Shown one piece after another: positions 1 through 5,838 of a DNA stretch of 8,469 nucleotides (its first letter is position 1; each line of letters starts with the position of its first letter). The notes beneath the pieces were generated by a model. That model was given only the letters and a program-made list of their open reading frames with translations, was not told where the DNA came from and did not search any database. The position numbers and the translations under genes are program-made. The DNA comes from Armatimonadota bacterium (GTDB lineage: Bacteria; Armatimonadota; Hebobacteria; Hebobacterales; WVXJ01): NCBI GenBank assembly GCA_011773575.1, contig WVXJ01000166.1, forward strand, positions 1 through 8,469, written 5' to 3'.

Positions 1-1919
1 TCGCCATGGGCGAGTTGCAGGCGCACGATCCCTTCCGCGTCCAGCAATCTGACCGGCTGTTGCACTGACCGGGAGAGCCCCAGCGCGGCGGCCTTTTCGA
101 TGGCCGCGCCATAGGCGTACATGCGGCCCGCCCCGGCGAGCAATCGGACTTCTTCTCCGGGCACATTGAGGGAAGACGCGGCCGCCTGCAGGCGCTCCTC
201 CTCTGTCACCTCCCGGCTCGACAGATCCCGCTCTCTTAGTTCAGTGGCGCCGCTGGCGATGGCGCGCACGATATTCCTGAGTGGATCCACTTCCACCTCG
301 ACCGAAATGGTTTCCGGCGCGGCGCCGGAGCGGACGGCTCCTTGTTCGGCCTCCCGCCGAATCTGCAGCAGGTCCTCGGGCGTGGCATTGGGGATGGTGC
401 GCTCTATGCTTTCCCGCACTAGTGCCAGAGCCACCCCGATGGCGGAGATCACTTCCGCCTGGGGGCAAATCTGATGGGCCACGCCCATCGCCTTGCCGAG
501 TGTCGGCACGAGCGCCCCGGCTCCTCCCCCGCCGCCGACAAGTGTCATTGTCTCCCGGTCCGCTTCATATTCCATTGCCAGTTTTTCGACTACTTGCCGA
601 GTCTTCTCAGCCGCGATGCTCAGTACTTCTTGCGCCAGAGCGATGCCATCGGAAGGCCTCCCACAGAACTCCGCGAGGGCGGAGAAAGCGATGGCCGCGG
701 ATTCCACGTTACCTCTGGCATAGTCCTCTGGGGGCAAAGCATCGGAGGCATTTGCCGCGCAGGTGAGAGTCAGCGCGAATCTTTCCCCGGCGGGAGATTC
801 CAGCAATACATAATCGGCGGGATCACCGGCGACAGGGGAACCGAGGACTATCTTCGCGCCTCGAAGTTGCTGCGGAGAAGAGAAACAGCAATAAGGCAGG
901 CCCGCGATATGGGCGGATCGGGGCCCAACATCTCTCGGAGCCGCTCCCTTCAATCTGACCATGGAGCCGCCGCCAAGGCCCATGGTACGCACATCCAAGG
1001 TACGCAGAAAGAGCCGCCGGCCGCCGACCTCCGCGCTGCGCAGGCGCGCCCGTCCCAGACTGATAAGGGAGATGTCGGTGGAGGTACCTCCCACTTCGAG
1101 GAACACTCCTTCACTGATGCGCACGAACATGAGCGCCGCGGCCACACCTGCGGCGGGACCGGACAGGATGGTCAATAGAGGCCTGCGGCGAACCTCGGTC
1201 ATGCTCATCACTCCGCCGTCAGAGCGCATGACCATAAGGGGGGCAGTGATTCCGGCTTGCTGCACACTCGCTTCGGTCATTGCCGCGGTCTCCATCATGC
1301 GGGGCAATATGGAGGCATTTAGCGCGGCGGTGCGAGTGCGTATTTTCAGCCCATAGAGCCCGGAGATTTCGTGTGTGCCGGTGGCGAGAAGGTCCGCCTC
1401 GCGGGACTGCTCGATGAGTGATTGTTCCCGCGCCGGATCATCCACAGAGAATGCTTCGGCGACAACGAGGGCGCGGGCTCCCTCGGATTTCAGTTGTTGG
1501 ATTGCCTGTGGCGCCTGCTCAGAAAGTCCTTGTGTGTTCAGGTAGGAATGGAAAGTGGGCAGATGCCGCCCTCCGCCAAGCGGGATGTTCCCCAGCCGGG
1601 TCTGGCCGCGGACTCTCCAGCCTTGCAGGCCTCTTCCTGTGGCGAGAATCCCCACCGGCGCAACATCTCCTTCCAGCAGGGCATTGGTGGCCTGGGTGGT
1701 GGAATGGGCGATGAAGCCGACTTCGGCGGGGGAAATACCGGTCTCTTGCAGCAGCAGAGAGAGGGCTTGAGTAACTCCGAGGGCCACCCCTTCGGGAGCA
1801 CCGTGGGTAGTAAGTACTTTCGCCTTGCCCAGGAGGGAAAGGTTCTCAGCCTCCAGCGCCACCGCGTGGGTGAAAGTGCCGCCGACATCAACTCCAATGC
1901 GGAAACGAGCCTCTGCCAT
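1..1919 (-). CDS. Hydantoinase/oxoprolinase family ATPase-like protein, 3' end cut off by window
   Basis: An open frame of 639 codons runs from ATG at 1919 to the window edge with no stop. Seen: residues 9-17 read GVDVGGTFT, the N-terminal phosphate motif of the hydantoinase A/oxoprolinase fold (actin/Hsp70-like ATPase). STTQATNALLEGD follows at 73-85, SGPAAGVAAA at 253-262, EVGGTSTDIS at 275-284, GLGGGSM at 314-320, VGPRSA at 331-336 and VGGGGGAGALVP at 461-472. Known members (N-methylhydantoinase A, 5-oxoprolinase, acetone carboxylase beta) use ATP to open cyclic amides or activate ketones, usually with a HyuB-type partner. No partner is visible here. Family proteins are often near 700 residues, so little may be missing. 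Odd: the usual GTFTD aspartate is histidine at 18. From memory, this variant, with the PYCCF-like and VGGGGGA blocks, marks a separate subgroup of unknown substrate. The substrate cannot be named. The start is backed by GAGG five bases upstream and by the 55-base link to rpsI. Confidence 0.9.
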   Translation of the reverse strand, partial: MAEARFRIGVDVGGTFTHAVALEAENLSLLGKAKVLTTHGAPEGVALGVTQALSLLLQETGISPAEVGFIAHSTTQATNALLEGDVAPVGILATGRGLQGWRVRGQTRLGNIPLGGGRHLPTFHSYLNTQGLSEQAPQAIQQLKSEGARALVVAEAFSVDDPAREQSLIEQSREADLLATGTHEISGLYGLKIRTRTAALNASILPRMMETAAMTEASVQQAGITAPLMVMRSDGGVMSMTEVRRRPLLTILSGPAAGVAAALMFVRISEGVFLEVGGTSTDISLISLGRARLRSAEVGGRRLFLRTLDVRTMGLGGGSMVRLKGAAPRDVGPRSAHIAGLPYCCFSSPQQLRGAKIVLGSPVAGDPADYVLLESPAGERFALTLTCAANASDALPPEDYARGNVESAAIAFSALAEFCGRPSDGIALAQEVLSIAAEKTRQVVEKLAMEYEADRETMTLVGGGGGAGALVPTLGKAMGVAHQICPQAEVISAIGVALALVRESIERTIPNATPEDLLQIRREAEQGAVRSGAAPETISVEVEVDPLRNIVRAIASGATELRERDLSSREVTEEERLQAAASSLNVPGEEVRLLAGAGRMYAYGAAIEKAAALGLSRSVQQPVRLLDAEGIVRLQLAHG

Positions 1920-1936
1920 GGGGGCCTCTTCGGAGG
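1920..1936 (-). promoter_or_regulatory. Ribosome binding site of the hydantoinase-like gene, inside a small inverted repeat
   Basis: GAGG at 1928-1925 lies five bases before the ATG at 1919. The four bases CCTC at 1936-1933 are complementary to it and are separated from it by the four-base loop CGAA, so the site could sit in a 4-bp tetraloop hairpin in the mRNA. The ribosome-binding role is well supported. The masking role is inference and the stem is short. Confidence 0.55.
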
Positions 1937-1975
1937 AAATAGTCGGCAACCTTATCGGAAAGCACTGCTGAAGGA

Positions 1976-2365
1976 TCAGCGCTTGGAGAACTGTTTGCCG
2001 CGGCGGGCGCGCCGGAAGCCGGCGTGCTTGCGCTCTTTTACTCTGGGATCACGGGTGAGGAATCCTCCCCGGCGCAGTGTGGTTCTAAGGCTCTCATCGA
2101 AGGCAACAAGCGCGCGGGAGATGCCGTGGCGCAGAGCACCTGCCTGGCCTGCGATACCCCCGCCCACACAGGTGGCTTTGACATCAAAGCGACCCTCTGT
2201 TTGAGTGACTTCGAATGGCTCCTGAACCATGCTCTCCAATGAGTCGCGCTGGAAATGCTCTCGCGCGGGCTTGCCATTTATTGTGATTTCTCCCGTTCCC
2301 GGGAAAAGCCACACCTTTGCGGCGGAGGTTTTTCGATGTCCAGTCGCGTAATGACTATTTGGCAT
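1976..2365 (-). CDS. rpsI: 30S ribosomal protein S9
   Basis: S9 (uS9) is a small-subunit head protein whose basic C-terminal tail reaches the P-site tRNA. With the ATG at 2365 the product is 129 residues, the usual size. Seen: YATGHRKTSAAKVWLFPG near the start matches the family's Y-GTGRRK-S-ARV opening. INGKP, a VGGGIAGQAGALRHGISRAL core block and the diagnostic ending ARRGKQFSKR follow, including the conserved terminal SKR that contacts tRNA. A GTG at 2371 is also in frame and overlaps the rplM stop, adding two residues. ATG is preferred because it starts two bases after the rplM stop and gives the usual length. The upstream Shine-Dalgarno sequence is poor (GAGTGA), so translation is probably coupled to rplM, as expected for the conserved L13-S9 pair. 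Nothing in the sequence looks truncated. Confidence 0.97.
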   Translation of the reverse strand: MPNSHYATGHRKTSAAKVWLFPGTGEITINGKPAREHFQRDSLESMVQEPFEVTQTEGRFDVKATCVGGGIAGQAGALRHGISRALVAFDESLRTTLRRGGFLTRDPRVKERKHAGFRRARRGKQFSKR

Positions 2366-2367
2366 GA

Positions 2368-2847
2368 TCACTCACTCGCTCTTGCCGTTTTCCGAGTGTG
2401 AGGCAGGTCTATTGCCACTGGGCCTTGGGCGCTGTGTGGGTGCTCGGCTCCGGCATATACTTTCAGTTTTCGCAGCATCATTCTGCCCAAGTTGTTACGG
2501 GGCAGCATCCCCCGGACGGCGAGCCGGAAGGCCCGCGCCGGGTCCTTCTTAAGCATCAACCCGTAAGGCTCTTCTTTCAGGCCTCCGGGATAGGTGGAAT
2601 GTCGGTAGCGAGTCTTCGTTTCATTTTTGTCTCCGGTCAACCGGATGCGGTCCGCATTTATCACCACCACATGGTCTCCACAATCCACGTGTGGAGTGAA
2701 GATGGGCTTGTGTTTGCCCCGCAGGATGGCGGCGACATCCGCGGCCAGACGCCCCAGGACTTTGCCGTCAGCATCCACCAAAAGCCATTTTCGCGCGGCG
2801 CGCGCGGACTGCGGGTTTGCAGAATAACTCTTATCTGATTTCACCAT
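2368..2847 (-). CDS. rplM: 50S ribosomal protein L13
   Basis: L13 (uL13) is an early-assembling large-subunit protein that binds 23S rRNA. The 159-residue product is slightly longer than the usual 142-150. Seen: RKWLLVDADGKVLGRLAADVA near residues 19-39, then LRGKHKPIFTPHVDCGDHVVVINA, then Y-R-HSTYPGGLK, and the strongly conserved block AVRGMLPRNNLGRMMLRKLKVY near 110-131, ending in PHSAQ. The extra length is about a dozen residues at the N terminus (rich in Lys, Ser and Ala) plus a short basic tail. The start ATG follows the truA stop by 14 bases, with only a modest GGTGA or TGAGG ribosome site. The stop (2370-2368) lies two bases before the rpsI ATG. The pair is therefore expected to be co-translated, as in most bacteria. 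Confidence 0.97.
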   Translation of the reverse strand: MVKSDKSYSANPQSARAARKWLLVDADGKVLGRLAADVAAILRGKHKPIFTPHVDCGDHVVVINADRIRLTGDKNETKTRYRHSTYPGGLKEEPYGLMLKKDPARAFRLAVRGMLPRNNLGRMMLRKLKVYAGAEHPHSAQGPVAIDLPHTRKTARASE

Positions 2848-2861
2848 AAGTCACCAAAGCC

Positions 2862-3596
2862 TCAATAACGCACATTCACCAAACAGAGTCCCTGCGGCGG
2901 CGCCGGAGGTGGAGCAAGACGGCGATCCCGGCTCTCCAGCAGAGACGCAATCCATTCCGTTTTTCGCTCACCGGTTCCGACCAAGAACAAGGAGGCAACG
3001 ATTATCCTCGCCATCTGATAGAGAAACGCATCTGCCTCCAGGACAATCCACACCAGATTGCCAAGCCGCTTGCAGGCGGTCAGCAATAAGCGCCGGAAGG
3101 TTGACTTCGTCGGGCTGCCGGAGGCCTGAAAGGCGGCGAAATCGTGCTCGCCCAGGAGCAATTTCGCGGCCTCGTTCATCGGCTCCAGCGCCATAGGACG
3201 AGCCACCCATCCGACGAAACGGCCCAGCCTGGCGGAGCGCATAGGTTGATTCAGCGCGGTATAACGATAAGTGCGGCTCTTCGCCATTCGCCGGGCATGA
3301 AAACTCAATTCTACTTCTTCGACCTTCCTTATCACCAGATCTGCAGGCAAGGCGGTGTTGAATGCCTCCGCCGCGCTCTCCACGGGAATCAGTTTCGTAG
3401 TGGCGAAATTCACCGCTTGACCGGTAGCATGGACGCCTGCGTCCGTACGGCCTGCGCCGATTATCTTTATAGGTTCTTTCAGCAACTGAGAAAGTGTTCC
3501 CTCCAGTTCTCCTTGAACCGTACGACGGTTCGGTTGGCGCTGAAATCCGCTGAAACCGCTGCCATCATATTCCAATGTTAGCCGAAGATTCCGCAT
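2862..3596 (-). CDS. truA: tRNA pseudouridine(38-40) synthase TruA
   Basis: TruA converts uridines 38-40 of the tRNA anticodon arm to pseudouridine in the cytoplasm. It is 244 residues, the normal length. Seen: LEYDGSGFSGFQRQP opens at residues 8-22. The catalytic loop AGRTDAGVHATGQ at 48-60 carries the nucleophile Asp52. SRTYRY at 107-112 supplies the conserved Tyr, and GEHDFAAF lies at 149-156. The later active-site segment FLYQMARIIVAS at 191-202 keeps Phe-Leu-Tyr-x-Met-x-Arg, with Gln where many homologues have His or Asn. The C terminus QGLCLVNVRY is typical. It begins 11 bases after rplQ with no recognisable Shine-Dalgarno sequence (TAGACTGCGCGATT precedes the ATG), which fits lower expression than the ribosomal genes beside it. 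The start is fixed by the immediate family-typical RNLRLTLEYDG. Confidence 0.97.
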   Translation of the reverse strand: MRNLRLTLEYDGSGFSGFQRQPNRRTVQGELEGTLSQLLKEPIKIIGAGRTDAGVHATGQAVNFATTKLIPVESAAEAFNTALPADLVIRKVEEVELSFHARRMAKSRTYRYTALNQPMRSARLGRFVGWVARPMALEPMNEAAKLLLGEHDFAAFQASGSPTKSTFRRLLLTACKRLGNLVWIVLEADAFLYQMARIIVASLFLVGTGERKTEWIASLLESRDRRLAPPPAPPQGLCLVNVRY

Positions 3597-3607
3597 AATC
3601 GCGCAGT

Positions 3608-4105
3608 CTAGGCCGCGGCCGGAGGCACATAGTCAACTAATTCAAGTTTGACCATGACCGCCCCATCGCCACGCCGAGCGGCTCGGCTTGTGCGGAGTGA
3701 ACCCTCACGAGGGGGTATCGCCCCCAGCCTTACCATTCGGACATAGCCTCCCTGACGCTCCTCATACTGTGGGCCGATCTCGTTGAAGAGCCTTGAGATG
3801 GCGGTATCCACTGAGCCGGGTTTATTGCGGCGGCGCTTCACCTCGACGGGGTCTCCTTCGGACCGCTGCACGGTATAGGTGGTCTTGACGGGATACAGTA
3901 TCTGCCGGGCTTGCCGGCGATTTGCTGCGGTATCGGTGCGGGCCAGTGTGATAAGTCTTTCTGCGATTGATTTGGCTTCCTTGGCTTTCGCCTCGGTTGT
4001 TACGATCTTCCCATGCCACAGCAGTGCGCTTATCAGACTCCTCAGGAGAGCCATCCGTTGATCAGTGGCGCGGCCCAGTTTTCTTCTTGTAGTGCGGTGC
4101 GCCAT
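3608..4105 (-). CDS. rplQ: 50S ribosomal protein L17 with two internal insertions
   Basis: L17 (bL17) is a large-subunit protein near the peptide exit tunnel and is normally 115-130 residues. This one is 165. Seen: the core is intact, with RKLGRATDQRMALLRSLISALL at residues 8-29, the HGKI-TTEAKAKE block near 31-43, LFNEIGPQYEERQGGYVRMVRLG near 106-128, and RRGDGAVMVKLELV at 144-157. Two segments do not match the usual spacing. Residues of about 72-99 sit between RQILY and AISRLF. Residues of about 129-143 split the normally continuous RLG-RRGD. Both are in frame, basic and proline-containing. The start is set by ATG six bases after the rpoA stop, with AGGAGG in the rpoA tail codons. The rpoA-rplQ pairing is near-universal in bacteria. 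Insertion boundaries are my estimate by eye against remembered homologues. Confidence 0.96.
   Translation of the reverse strand: MAHRTTRRKLGRATDQRMALLRSLISALLWHGKIVTTEAKAKEAKSIAERLITLARTDTAANRRQARQILYPVKTTYTVQRSEGDPVEVKRRRNKPGSVDTAISRLFNEIGPQYEERQGGYVRMVRLGAIPPREGSLRTSRAARRGDGAVMVKLELVDYVPPAAA
3673..3725 (-). repeat. Cluster of inverted repeats inside rplQ
   Basis: Three perfect inverted repeats lie end to end within the second L17 insertion and its borders. In mRNA order the first is GGGGG-CGATA-CCCCC at 3725-3711. The second is CCCT-CGTG-AGGG at 3713-3702, which shares bases with the first, so the two stems exclude each other. The third is GCCGAG-CCG-CTCGGC at 3687-3673. The repeats are directly visible. 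Whether they fold in the transcript or mark an inserted palindromic element is not shown. Confidence 0.7.
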
Positions 4106-4122
4106 GCGGACCTATACCTCCT
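4106..4122 (-). promoter_or_regulatory. rplQ ribosome binding site embedded in the rpoA poly-Glu codons
   Basis: The sequence AGGAGG at 4122-4117 is made of the last two GAG codons and the first base of the final GTA codon of rpoA. It lies 11 bases before the rplQ ATG at 4105, with a further AGG (4113-4111) nearer the start. The glutamate-rich tail therefore doubles as a strong ribosome site for L17. Its position decides the L17 start. Confidence 0.75.
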
Positions 4123-5140
4123 CCTCTTCTTCTTCTTCCTCCTCCGGTTCCCGCGCCACGGCTTCTCCTCCGGGCAGAGCGAGGCCCATACTTTCGAGCT
4201 TCTCATGCACCTCGGAGAGAGACTTCTTGCCGAAGTTGCGGATGGCGAGCAGGTCCGACGGCGTCTTCTCAATCAGTTCTCCGACAGTGGCCACTCCCTC
4301 TCTGCGCAGGCAGTTGAAGGTGCGTACGGAGAAGTCCAGTTCTTCGACACGGGTATCCAGAACCCGCGGTCTCGCCTCCTCCTGCGGCGCGGCCATCTCC
4401 TCTGGCTGCTGCATGAAGTCGAAGAAGAGGATGAGATATCGATCCAGTGTTTTCGCGGCTTCACTAATGGCCTCAGCGGGCTCCAGGGTGCCGTTTGTGG
4501 TCACCTCCAGGATGAGCCGGTCATAGTCAGTCTGTTGGCCCACACGACAGGATTCCACCCAGTAGGCGACTTTGCGCACCGGAGAGAAGATGCTGTCCAC
4601 GGGGATGGTACCGATAGGATGGCCGCTTCGGTCCTGCGCCTCGGCGGGCATATAGCCGGTGCCCTGGCGGAGTTCCATCTCTATCACCAGGGAGGCCTCG
4701 TCATTGTCCAATGTTGCGATATGAACGTGGGGAGTGATGACCTCAACATCACTTGGACATTCCAAATCCGCGGCAAGCACTTCGCCTGCTCCCTTGCGGT
4801 CGATCCGCAGCCGCCAGGGCCCTTCCGCGGCTTCGGAAGCGGGCAGCGCGGACTCTTCAGACGGGGGCAGAAGGCGAAAAGCCACATCTCGAAGGTTGAG
4901 CAGGACCTCCGTGGTGTCTTCCACCACTCCCGGCAACACAGAGAACTCGTGTGAGGCGCCCTCTATAGTAAGTGAGGTGATGGCCAGTCCCGGAATGGAG
5001 GAAAGCAACACTCGCCGCAGTGCGCTCCCGAGAGTATGGCCGTAGCCGCGCTCCAATGGCTCCACCGAGAACTTGCCATAGGTCTTGTCCTCGCCTGAAT
5101 CGAGCCGCTCTGTGTGCGGCATTGTCTCCATCATTGCCAT
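4112..5140 (-). CDS. rpoA: DNA-directed RNA polymerase subunit alpha, with poly-glutamate tail
   Basis: RpoA dimerises to start RNA polymerase assembly, and its C-terminal domain touches upstream promoter DNA and activators. Its 342 residues are slightly over the usual 310-335. Seen: the N-terminal domain has KFSVEPLERGYGHTLGSALRRVLLSSIPG at residues 23-51, HEFSVLPGVVEDTTEVLLNL near 64-83 and TNGTLEP at 215-221. After a linker, the C-terminal domain carries SVRTFNCLRREGV at 271-283 (Arg273 and Asn276 correspond to E. coli Arg265 and Asn268) and NFGKKSL at 302-308. Odd: a Pro/Ser/Glu/Ala stretch of about 14 residues at roughly 93-107 seems inserted in the N-terminal domain, and the protein ends in EP, nine Glu and Val. 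The start at 5140 is backed by AGGAG eight bases upstream. The three nearby internal ATGs (third, fourth and seventh codons) have poorer spacing to it. Confidence 0.98.
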   Translation of the reverse strand: MAMMETMPHTERLDSGEDKTYGKFSVEPLERGYGHTLGSALRRVLLSSIPGLAITSLTIEGASHEFSVLPGVVEDTTEVLLNLRDVAFRLLPPSEESALPASEAAEGPWRLRIDRKGAGEVLAADLECPSDVEVITPHVHIATLDNDEASLVIEMELRQGTGYMPAEAQDRSGHPIGTIPVDSIFSPVRKVAYWVESCRVGQQTDYDRLILEVTTNGTLEPAEAISEAAKTLDRYLILFFDFMQQPEEMAAPQEEARPRVLDTRVEELDFSVRTFNCLRREGVATVGELIEKTPSDLLAIRNFGKKSLSEVHEKLESMGLALPGGEAVAREPEEEEEEEEEV

Positions 5141-5148
5141 ACGCGCTT

Positions 5149-5153
5149 CTCCT
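5149..5153 (-). promoter_or_regulatory. rpoA ribosome binding site
   Basis: AGGAG lies eight bases before the ATG at 5140, an ideal spacing. It favours that first ATG over the in-frame ATGs at the third, fourth and seventh codons. Confidence 0.75.
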
Positions 5154-5185
5154 GATGGGAAAGAGGCCTGACGATGTCGGCCTCG

Positions 5186-5809
5186 TTACCGGGAATAGTA
5201 CTCCACAACCAACTGTTCGGCGACCTGAGTATCAATCTCACCACGAGAGGGGAGATTGATGACGCGGCCGGAGAAAGAATCAGGGTCCCATTGCAGCCAA
5301 GCGGGCACAGGTCTCCCCATAGAGAGGGCGTGTTGAATGGCCGGTTTCTGGCGGCTCTTGGGGGCTATCGAAATAACGTCTCCAGCCTTCACCAAATAAG
5401 AGGGGATGTTCACCCATCGGCCGTTTACCTGGAAATGTCCATGACTTACCTGTATTCGCGCCTGGTTGCGGCTGCTCGCCAGGCCCAACCGAAACACAAT
5501 GTTATCCAAACGCCGCTCAAGCAGTGTGAGGAAGGCTTCGCCGGTGACGCCTTTCATCTTGGAGGCCTGCTCGAAGATGCGGTGGAACTGCCTCTCGGAA
5601 AGGCGATAGGTGTGCCGCAGTTTCTGCTTTTCCCGGAGTTGGGCTCCGTAGTCGGAAATCTTTCTCCTTCTCGCCTGCCCGTGCTGACCGGGAGGGTAGG
5701 TGCGTCGCTCGAAGGCGCATTTGGGGGTATAGCAACGCTCGCCCTTCAAAAAGAGCTTCGCTCCTTCCCTACGGCAGATCCGGCACATTGGTTCGCAAAA
5801 TCTTCCCAT
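5186..5809 (-). CDS. rpsD: 30S ribosomal protein S4, zinc-binding form
   Basis: S4 (uS4) is a primary 16S rRNA binder that nucleates assembly of the small-subunit body. In some bacteria it also represses its own operon. The product is 207 residues, normal for the family. Seen: the N-terminal segment carries Cys9, Cys12, Cys26 and Cys31 in the C-x2-C...C-x4-C spacing of the zinc (C+) form, with an additional Cys5. YPPGQHGQ follows near 38-45. LLERRLDNIVFRLGLASSRNQARIQVSHGHFQVNGRWVNIPSYLVKAGDVI (about 96-145) is the S4 RNA-binding domain. The C terminus EQLVVEYYSR is typical. The start at 5809 follows the rpsK stop by 29 bases with an AGAGGAGAGG purine tract upstream. Placement between rpsK and rpoA is the order seen in many Clostridia and in alpha operons generally. 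I see no clear S4 autoregulatory pseudoknot, but I cannot fold the RNA here. Confidence 0.98.
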   Translation of the reverse strand: MGRFCEPMCRICRREGAKLFLKGERCYTPKCAFERRTYPPGQHGQARRRKISDYGAQLREKQKLRHTYRLSERQFHRIFEQASKMKGVTGEAFLTLLERRLDNIVFRLGLASSRNQARIQVSHGHFQVNGRWVNIPSYLVKAGDVISIAPKSRQKPAIQHALSMGRPVPAWLQWDPDSFSGRVINLPSRGEIDTQVAEQLVVEYYSR

Positions 5810-5838
5810 CGAAACTCAAGCCTCTCCTCTTGTTGTCT

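Noticed and set aside
241..1897. Minus-strand frames at 241-468, 950-1147 and 1538-1897
   Set aside because: They are out of frame with the hydantoinase-like protein, which spans the whole region without interruption.
1..1919. Naming the gene 5-oxoprolinase or N-methylhydantoinase
   Set aside because: The motifs support only the broad family. There is no HyuB/OplB half in the protein or the visible neighbourhood, and one motif residue differs.
1920..1975. Terminator between rpsI and the hydantoinase-like gene
   Set aside because: No GC-rich stem followed by a U-tract is present, only the 4-bp CCTC/GAGG pairing near the start codon.
121..2204. Several long plus-strand frames (for example 474-1178 and 1422-2204) opposite the hydantoinase-like gene
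   Set aside because: Their translations are Arg/Pro/Ser-rich with no family motif, while the minus-strand frame gives a continuous 639-residue protein with clear motifs. They are antisense shadows in GC-rich DNA.
2366..2371. S9 start at GTG 2371
   Set aside because: It is possible, as it overlaps the rplM stop, but it adds only two residues. The ATG at 2365 is the simpler start, and both options are noted in the gene entry.
3711..3725. GGGGG-CGATA-CCCCC as a transcription terminator
   Set aside because: It lies inside rplQ, is not followed by a run of U, and coding continues through it.
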